DNA from: Deltaproteobacteria bacterium
Lineage (GTDB): Bacteria > Desulfobacterota > Syntrophia > Syntrophales > Smithellaceae
Reading direction: 5' to 3'
NCBI GenBank assembly: GCA_022710585.1
Contig: JAKLGV010000025.1
Location: forward strand, 1 to 42,018
DNA: 42,018 bases
The notes beneath the pieces are model-generated. The model did no database searches. It was given only the letters and a program-made list of their open reading frames with translations, and was not told the DNA's origin. A program made the position numbers and the translations under genes. Below, piece after piece: positions 36,533-42,018 of the stretch (position 1 is the stretch's first letter; the number at the start of each line of letters is the position of its first letter).

Positions 36533-37258
36533 TTAATCGTCAAACGCCATTTTTGTCTGCCAGACTTCCCAGACTTTGCCCACCAGATCGGGACCGGGTT
36601 TGAGTGTTGTCTTGCCGGGTTTCCAACCGGACGGTGTGGCTTCGGCGCCCTTGGTCTTGCGGACGTGCTGGAAGGCCTGAATCTGACGTATGCTTTCCAT
36701 TACGTTTCTGCCCACCGGCGGAGTTAGGACTTCAAAACCCTGAATGATGCCGTCTGGATCAATGATAAATCTTCCGCGGGCTTCCACGCCGGCGTCCTGA
36801 AGGTAAACGCCAAAGACGTCTCCGACCTTGCCGCCGCCGTCGGAGAGCATGGGAAAGGGCACGCCGCCCTTGACCATCTTGGAGAGCTCATGGTCATTCC
36901 ACATCTTATGGACAAAAACGCTATCGACGCTCATGGAAAGAACCTCAACGCCCAGTTTTTTGAATTCGGAATATTTCTCGGCGACCGCCGAGATTTCGGT
37001 TGCTCAGACGAAGGTGAAGTCGCCCGGATAGAAACACAGGACGACCCATTTGCCCAGATAATCGGAGAGCTTCACATTGATGAATTTACCGTTTTGATAC
37101 GCGGGCGCCGTGAAGTCGGGCGCTTTCTTTCCTACAGTGACCATGCTTTTGACCTCCTTGACAGGTGCGGGTTGAGTTGTTTCTTTCTTCGCTTCGGGTT
37201 TTTCGCCGACCGGTCCGCCAGTGGGTCTGGCACATCCGGCCTTGATTTCTTCAGCCAT
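36533..37258 (-). CDS. Selenocysteine-containing AhpC/Prx1-type peroxiredoxin
   Basis: A 241-residue protein if the TGA at 37006-37004 is selenocysteine. Before it are 84 residues ending [11 protein letters not shown]; after it come [11 protein letters not shown] and the rest of the AhpC fold. The usual FYPxDFTFVCPTE therefore reads [13 protein letters not shown]. The C-terminal VCPAGWKPG block reads ATPSGWKPG, so the resolving Cys is lost. An N-terminal extension of about 40 residues rich in P, K and E is unusual. AAAGGAGGTAATAACGT precedes the ATG. It reduces peroxides in the cytoplasm (inferred from the lack of a signal). Confidence 0.92.
36976..36993 (-). other. Candidate SECIS hairpin of the AhpC-type selenoprotein
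   Basis: On the mRNA UCUCGGC, loop GGUC, GCCGAGA, a perfect stem (8 bp if the central G-C pair also forms) starting ten bases after the UGA. A GGU in the apical loop is the classic bacterial SECIS feature. Confidence 0.8.
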
Positions 37259-37343
37259 ACGTTATTACCTCCTTTCTTTGTTTGATCTTTTTAATTTATT
37301 ATTTTCCCCTTTACGCATTACACCTGAACAAAACAAGTCTGGA

Positions 37344-37691
37344 TCAGAAGGTAATGATTTCATACCCCTGATCACGGTATGTCGCGATGCTGGGATGGCC
37401 GGACATATCGTCAAGAAGCTTCAACCCCTGTTCCTTCGCCGTCTCCAAAGTCCCCAACTTACCGGAACAGGCCTTGCAGACACCTTCAATAAGACCGGCT
37501 TCACTGTTCTTCTTCCATAATCCGTTCAGCGGATTTTCAGGTTTGACCAGTTCGGGAATCAGTTTGACCGAAGCTCCCTCCAGAATGATTCTTGCTTCAT
37601 GACCCTTGGCTTTCATATCCAGCGCGTTGAGCAGCACATGGATAAAACACATCGGATCTCCGTTAAAAACAAACAGGGCAAATTTTTTCAT
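37344..37691 (-). CDS. DsrE-family small protein
   Basis: A 115-residue alpha/beta protein of the DsrE/DsrF/YchN fold. The front reads FALFVFNGDPMCFIHVLLNALDM and the later loop EGVCKACSGKLG. DsrE-like proteins carry persulfide on conserved cysteines, so Cys15 and the CKAC pair are candidates. Selenocysteine forms of DsrE-like proteins are known; this one has Cys at the NGDPMC position. It lies between the barrel and the AhpC selenoprotein in the operon, hinting at sulfur-carrier work. Confidence 0.78.
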   Translation of the reverse strand: MKKFALFVFNGDPMCFIHVLLNALDMKAKGHEARIILEGASVKLIPELVKPENPLNGLWKKNSEAGLIEGVCKACSGKLGTLETAKEQGLKLLDDMSGHPSIATYRDQGYEIITF

Positions 37692-37769
37692 CCTTGAAAT
37701 CCTTTCTTTCCTTTTGAGGCCTTTGTGCCCGAAAAATATTCGTAGCCGTTCAGCTAAGTTTTCCCAGAA

Positions 37770-38693
37770 TTAAAATTTCAGCGCCAGTCCTCCCTCGACC
37801 AGATGCCGGTTATATTCGTAAACATCCACGTTGGATGTGGAGTGAATAAAGGCATAGTTAAGGTAGAGTCCAAAATGATCGGTCAACTGAAACAGCATAT
37901 CCAGACTGGCCACAAGCGCGTTGCTGTCTCGCTCTTCCTGGTAGTCAGAAGTGATCTGGTACTGCCAGACCAGAGAATCATACTCGGAATGCTGATAGTC
38001 CACAGACAACCGCAGACGGCTCTTGTTCGCGAAATAATACAAATACGCCAGACCGCCACCGAAGGTTTTACCGTCATCATCAAACCATTCATCTTCATCC
38101 TTGTCTTCGATTTTTGCCGCGATTCCATAAAAAGCCAGCGCCTGCTTTGTATTGGGAATTAGATAGGTTAGGGTGGGTGAAACCGCATATCGGTTGTAAT
38201 CATGATCTCCGTCCTGCAAGGCTAAATTGAAAGACAGGGGCAGGCTGAAAATAAATTGTCCGGCTTTATAAAGAGGTTCTATAGAAATACTCTGATCGAT
38301 CATGTCGTATTCGTCATAGTCCTGATGGAAATCCGCGTATCCGCGATAATCCAGACGCACACCGAAGTTTCCCATCATCGGGGCCTGCCAGCCCAGCGCC
38401 AATCTGGCCGTCAGAGCTGTGTCCGAATCTTCATCCTCACTGCCCGTTGAGGAACCGACGCGCGAGTCATAAAGGCCGCCGATCCTCAGTTCAGCGTTAA
38501 AAGGTGATACATTTTCCTGTTGCTGTTCAATCAGGTATTCAATGCCGCCCATTCCCAGCAGGGAATCGCTCCGTGATGCAGCCGAACAGGCGCTGCAATC
38601 GTCAGCTCTGGCATCACATGCGAAAGACAGAATAAGCGCCGAAAATAGAACGGCTAAAAACAAATTTATTTTTTTCCTTTGTATAGCCATCAT
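37770..38693 (-). CDS. Outer-membrane beta-barrel protein
   Basis: A protein of about 307 residues. A signal peptide (INLFLAVLFSALILSFACDARA) is followed by a short Cys-rich segment (DDCSACSAASRSD), then alternating hydrophobic strands from about 60 to the end, with acidic turns (DEDEWFDDDG) and a terminal GGLALKF with a C-terminal Phe. This is typical of a 12-14-stranded porin-like barrel. AAGGAGG seven bases before the ATG at 38693 sets the start; ATGs at 38699 and 38690 are alternatives. It is in the redox operon, perhaps passing sulfur compounds; the substrate is unknown. Confidence 0.72.
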   Translation of the reverse strand: MMAIQRKKINLFLAVLFSALILSFACDARADDCSACSAASRSDSLLGMGGIEYLIEQQQENVSPFNAELRIGGLYDSRVGSSTGSEDEDSDTALTARLALGWQAPMMGNFGVRLDYRGYADFHQDYDEYDMIDQSISIEPLYKAGQFIFSLPLSFNLALQDGDHDYNRYAVSPTLTYLIPNTKQALAFYGIAAKIEDKDEDEWFDDDGKTFGGGLAYLYYFANKSRLRLSVDYQHSEYDSLVWQYQITSDYQEERDSNALVASLDMLFQLTDHFGLYLNYAFIHSTSNVDVYEYNRHLVEGGLALKF

Positions 38694-38715
38694 GATCATA
38701 CCTCCTTATTAATAG

Positions 38716-40413
38716 TTATTTTTCCCGTGGATATGGCCAGGCCATAATGCCACCTTCCATGACTTTGACGTTTTTCCAACCATTGCCTTCCAATGCCAGC
38801 GCCGCTTCGTACCCGCGCAGTGAAATCTTGCAGTAGCAGATGATTTCCCTGTTCTTGTTCTCTGGAAGTTCCTTGAACCTTTTGCGTAAAGCCCCCAGAG
38901 GAATCAGCGTCTCTCCGATGCCCAGCCGCATTTCCTCGAATTCTTCGGGACCGCGTGTATCAATCAGGAAAGGTTTCTCCCCGACTTGTATTTTATCATG
39001 AACTTCCCTGCAACTGATACCTTTCATTCTCCCCTTGATTTTATTTTGCATAATATGCGCCGTGGCGATAAAATGATCAATAGCCAGGGAGAAGGGTGGT
39101 GCGTAAGGCAAATCGGCGTTAATCAGATCTTCCACCGTCATTTTACCCTGAATGGCCATCGCCCATTGGGCAATCTGTTTGGCAACATTGCCGGGACCGA
39201 TACACTGCGCGCCCAGCACGCGGCCGGTTTTCTTGTCCGCCACCAGTTTGGTGACCAGAAGTTTCCCTTCCATAAATCCCGGCTTGTCGGGACTGGCGTT
39301 CATCACCGTGATAATGTCAGAATAGCCCAGACGTTTGGCAGCCGTTTCTGAAAGACCAGTGGAGCCTGCCCCGTAATCGAAAACTTTGCAGATGCCGGTT
39401 TGAATCGTTCCCGGAAAGGTCACGCAGTTTGTTGAGGCGGCGTTTTCGCCCGCCACACGTCCCTGAAGATTGGCCAGATCACCGTAAGGCGCATGGACTT
39501 TCTTTCCGGTGATCCGGTGAAGGGTTTCCACGCAATCGCCTACGGCGTAAATATCCGGGTCGGAAGTCTGCATGTATTCATTGACCTCAACGCCGCCCAG
39601 ATCGCCGATTTTCACCCCGGCATCTTTGGCCAGCTTGACGTTGTGACGGACACCGATGGCTACGACGGCCAGTTCGCAGGGGAGTTCCGTGCCGTTTTGC
39701 AGTTTCACCGCCGTGAGTTTTCCGTCTTCACCCAGGAAGGCGGCAATGCCGTTTTCAGTGATGACGTTGGCGCCCTTGCTCCGCACATGGTTTTCCACCA
39801 GCTTGGCCAGTTCCCAATCCAGGAACGTGAGTAATTGAGGAAGCAGTTCAATGACAGTGATTTCGATGCCGGCCAATTGCAGTGCTTCGCAGGTTTCGAT
39901 GCCGATCAATCCACCACCGATGACCACGGCTTTCTTGATTTTTCCTTCGTCGCGGACTTTGCGCAGAAAATCCGCGTCCTTCATGGATTGCAATGTCGTG
40001 ATGCCGTCAAGGTCCGTCCCCGGTACGGGCGGCATACGCGGAACGGCGCCGGTGGCGATGATGAGTTTGTCATACGTCAACATGCCTATTTCTCCGGAAA
40101 CCGCGTTTTTAAAAGATACCGAATGATTTTTTGTATCAATGTTAGTGACTTCGGTATTGACGCGGGCTTCAATGTCCTTGGCGTTGAGATAAAACATGGG
40201 ATTGCGCACGACGCCGGCGGGCGTGCATAAAAGCTGATTACGGTCGTTAAAAAAACCACCCACATAATACGGGTAGCCGCAGGATGCCATGGAAAGGTCT
40301 GCTTCTTTCTGCAGGATAATCACTTCCGCATCGTTGTCGATGCGGCGGGCTTTCGCTGCCGCCTTGGGACCGGCGGCTGACCCGCCGATGACGATGATTC
40401 TTTTTTTAGCCAT
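38716..40413 (-). CDS. CoA-disulfide reductase-like FAD enzyme with C-terminal rhodanese domain
   Basis: A 565-residue fusion. Residues 1-440 are a pyridine nucleotide-disulfide oxidoreductase: FAD motif IVIGGSAAGPKAAAKARR, single active Cys45 in MASCGYPYYVGG, NAD motif VVIGGGLIGIETCEA. The C-terminal domain (about 465-565) is a rhodanese with the active loop ICYCKISLRG. The fusion is the CoADR-Rhd/Npsr type, which reduces CoA persulfide and polysulfide with NADH. TAGGAGAGATAT precedes the ATG. It supplies thiol reduction and persulfide handling to the redox operon. Confidence 0.92.
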   Translation of the reverse strand: MAKKRIIVIGGSAAGPKAAAKARRIDNDAEVIILQKEADLSMASCGYPYYVGGFFNDRNQLLCTPAGVVRNPMFYLNAKDIEARVNTEVTNIDTKNHSVSFKNAVSGEIGMLTYDKLIIATGAVPRMPPVPGTDLDGITTLQSMKDADFLRKVRDEGKIKKAVVIGGGLIGIETCEALQLAGIEITVIELLPQLLTFLDWELAKLVENHVRSKGANVITENGIAAFLGEDGKLTAVKLQNGTELPCELAVVAIGVRHNVKLAKDAGVKIGDLGGVEVNEYMQTSDPDIYAVGDCVETLHRITGKKVHAPYGDLANLQGRVAGENAASTNCVTFPGTIQTGICKVFDYGAGSTGLSETAAKRLGYSDIITVMNASPDKPGFMEGKLLVTKLVADKKTGRVLGAQCIGPGNVAKQIAQWAMAIQGKMTVEDLINADLPYAPPFSLAIDHFIATAHIMQNKIKGRMKGISCREVHDKIQVGEKPFLIDTRGPEEFEEMRLGIGETLIPLGALRKRFKELPENKNREIICYCKISLRGYEAALALEGNGWKNVKVMEGGIMAWPYPREK

Positions 40414-40522
40414 ATATCTCTCCTAAATTGAAAATATTGAAACTTCATCTTTTTATCGGTTAACAGTTTGTGAATGCGCATGCATTGATCTGAATCAATG
40501 TAACACTTCTTTTTTAAAAATA

Positions 40523-40999
40523 TTAAGAAGTGACAGGCATCAATGCTTCAGGTACCTGAACAGCAATCACCTCGCCGGTGGCGCATACCTGGCCGCTGGC
40601 GATCAACCGGGACTCGATAACGACTTTGCGTCCTTTGACTAGTTTCACCTTTCCTCGGATTTCAAGCGGCCCGTTGATCGGTGTCGGCAGAAGATAATTT
40701 ACGTGCAGGGAGGCCGTCAGAAAACGAATGGGAGGCAACGTATCCATCTCGCGGTTTTCCTCCCGGTATTTGGCTGCCGCGGCTGTTCCTGTGGAGTGGC
40801 AGTCGATCAGCGATGCAATCAGTCCGCCGTAAGCCATACCGGGAATGGCCATGTAGCGGGAATCCGGTTGGTGAATGCAGACGGATTCTTCGCCGTCCCA
40901 GTAGCTTTTGATTTGCAGGCCTTGCTCGTTGAGTCGTCCGCAGCCGTAACAGTGGCTTAAATCATCGGGATAGTAATCCTGAAACGCTTTTTTTGTCAT
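40523..40999 (-). CDS. PaaI-family (hotdog-fold) thioesterase
   Basis: A 158-residue hotdog-fold protein. The core segment MAYGGLIASLIDCHSTGTA has the thioesterase HGG-type position as AYGG, followed by ASLHVNYLLPTPINGPLEIRGKVKLVKGR. The short N-terminal LSHCYGCGRLNEQGL may bind zinc and is typical of this subgroup. It would hydrolyse acyl-CoA thioesters. AAGGAAAA selects the ATG at 40999. Confidence 0.82.
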   Translation of the reverse strand: MTKKAFQDYYPDDLSHCYGCGRLNEQGLQIKSYWDGEESVCIHQPDSRYMAIPGMAYGGLIASLIDCHSTGTAAAAKYREENREMDTLPPIRFLTASLHVNYLLPTPINGPLEIRGKVKLVKGRKVVIESRLIASGQVCATGEVIAVQVPEALMPVTS

Positions 41000-41024
41000 A
41001 AAGTTTTCCTTAGTCTCAATATTT

Positions 41025-41285
41025 TTATATTCCCAGTCTTGAGGATAAATAGGCATCCATTTTATCAGTGTCTGTTGCAACATCAATCGGAACATATTCT
41101 TCCTCAAAAAGAACATTCGTGGAACTTCTGAACTGGTATCGTAATGCTTCCTCTGAGTCTGTCGTAAAAATCTTTAAATTCAGTATTTTTCCGAATTTTG
41201 TTTTCATTGCTTTGGCTACGCCTATAGCCTTTTTGCAGCTTACTCAACCTGGATTGCCGCTGTGAAAAACAAGTAGTTCCTTCAT
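41025..41285 (-). CDS. Small thioredoxin-like selenoprotein with UxxC motif
   Basis: An 86-residue protein if the TGA at 41246-41244 is selenocysteine. The frame MKELLVFHSGNPG-U-VSCKKAIGVAK runs through the TGA to FTTDSEEALRYQFRSSTNVLF and a stop at 41025. U14 and C17 form a UxxC redox pair exactly at the thioredoxin CxxC position (strand, loop, then helix). The cis-Pro site seems to be Thr (SSTNVLF). It has no signal peptide, so it is cytoplasmic. AAAGGAGATATTC precedes the ATG. It is cotranscribed with peroxiredoxins that lack a resolving Cys, and could be their reductant. Confidence 0.82.
41214..41229 (-). other. Candidate SECIS hairpin of the UxxC protein
   Basis: On the mRNA GGCUA pairs with UAGCC around the six-base loop UAGGCG, starting 14 bases after the UGA. 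The loop contains GG and lies about 20-25 bases after the UGA. The stem is shorter than in the other two cases. Confidence 0.6.
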
Positions 41286-41361
41286 GAATATCTCCTTTTA
41301 TTTATTTGATATTATCTTTATAAATAGTAAGCGCAGTCATAAATCGTATGAATCGGCGCGA

Positions 41362-42018
41362 CTAGTTAAATGTCAGTTTTGTTCCAGCCATGTTCAGAAT
41401 AAATTGTTCCGGCATTTGCTTTTCCATTTCCATGATCGCTTTCCGGCCGGTGCAGTGCGTCGGAATCATATATGCCGGATTGATCTTCTTGAATTCCTGC
41501 GTTGTGCGGTCGATGATCGGTTCAAAAAACGGCCCCGAAAGATGGAATCCACCCATGACGGCATGCACCTTCTCGATGCCTGTCACCTTCATCGCGTAAT
41601 GTACGGTGTTGATGATTCCCGCGTGCGCGCATCCGGAAAGAACCACCAACCCCTTGTCTTTGAGATGCATGACGATGGAGGTGTCGTCTTCGATGGCATC
41701 CCAGACTTCCTTCCCCTCTTGTTGGCAATGAGGCAGCGGCCACCCTGTTTCGAAATCCGTTGTCCGGGGAACTTCGCCCAGAAAAAGAATGGTATCGTCA
41801 AGCATGGCGCACGGTTTTGCCGCTTCGACCAGGGCTAGTCCCGCCTGTTGAATCCGTTCGCGGGTAAATTTCGGGAAGTAAATTTTGATTTCCTCTCCGA
41901 ATTTGAGGTAGCGCGGTGATTTAAACGCGGACGGATGGGCGAAAAAAGGGATATTCTTTTTGCCGATCATGGCCGCGAGTTTTTCCATGCCGCCCGTGTG
42001 ATCGCTGTGTCCGTGGGA
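41362..42018 (-). CDS. Metallo-beta-lactamase-fold hydrolase (5' end beyond window)
   Basis: The visible 218 residues begin at the right edge inside the metal motif SHGHSDHTGG, so the true start is outside the window. Later ligands are SGCAHAGI, GGFHLSGP and PTHCTG. The type is the same as the MBL protein at 29483 (paralogue-like order GCAHxG, MGGFHL). It is co-directional with the selenoprotein operon, 76 bases upstream of the UxxC gene, and may be its first or an early member. The substrate is not known. Confidence 0.85.
   Translation of the reverse strand, partial: SHGHSDHTGGMEKLAAMIGKKNIPFFAHPSAFKSPRYLKFGEEIKIYFPKFTRERIQQAGLALVEAAKPCAMLDDTILFLGEVPRTTDFETGWPLPHCQQEGKEVWDAIEDDTSIVMHLKDKGLVVLSGCAHAGIINTVHYAMKVTGIEKVHAVMGGFHLSGPFFEPIIDRTTQEFKKINPAYMIPTHCTGRKAIMEMEKQMPEQFILNMAGTKLTFN

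Overview
The window looks like a chromosomal segment of an anaerobic, quinone-respiring Desulfobacterota (old Deltaproteobacteria), perhaps close to Syntrophales. This is inferred from gene content: a multiheme cytochrome c, NrfD-type and TAT-exported Fe-S subunits, system II cytochrome c maturation, periplasmic rhodaneses, a DUF6485 protein, a C_GCAxxG_C_C protein, QueG, and UGA-decoded selenoproteins. No rRNA, tRNA, CRISPR or transposase was seen.

Left part (1-11.8 kb): a STAS/SpoIIAA-like protein, a Kef-type antiporter with an RCK domain, a tandem universal stress protein behind a strong promoter with a tandem 15-bp repeat, then small and poorly conserved genes. These include a DUF6485 protein, a membrane-anchored repeat protein, a zinc-ribbon membrane protein, a zincin-like membrane protein, secreted proteins, NTF2-like and GNAT genes near an attC-like element, and a cupin gene interrupted at an A11 tract.

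Middle housekeeping part (11.8-21 kb): priA, a Fur/PerR-family regulator and katG sharing an unusual operator, dksA, rsfS-comF-rfaE2 in one overlapping operon, and metK with a leader that contains an intrinsic terminator.

Respiratory part (21.2-29.4 kb): one minus-strand operon encodes NrfD, a TAT Fe-S subunit, a multiheme cytochrome c (7 + 10 CxxCH motifs, split by an in-frame TGA) and an exported two-domain rhodanese. Divergent from it are resB-ccsA, the haem-attachment machinery such a cytochrome needs. A second exported rhodanese follows. Together they look like a quinone-linked electron-transfer module working on periplasmic sulfane sulfur. The substrate is inferred.

Right part (29.5-42 kb): a six-gene operon (C_GCAxxG_C_C protein, peptide deformylase, SagB-like nitroreductase, PPOX protein, NifU-like protein, MBL protein), a Si-type citrate synthase, queG, and a long collinear redox operon. 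In that operon three genes are read correctly only if an in-frame TGA is selenocysteine: an AhpC-type peroxiredoxin, a lipoprotein Bcp-type peroxiredoxin and a small thioredoxin-like protein with a UxxC motif. Each TGA is followed by a hairpin at the right distance for a bacterial SECIS. They are co-directional with a DsrE-family protein, a CoA-disulfide-reductase-rhodanese fusion, an outer-membrane barrel, a thioesterase and an MBL protein. This is a candidate peroxide and persulfide defence system and is the main discovery of the window.
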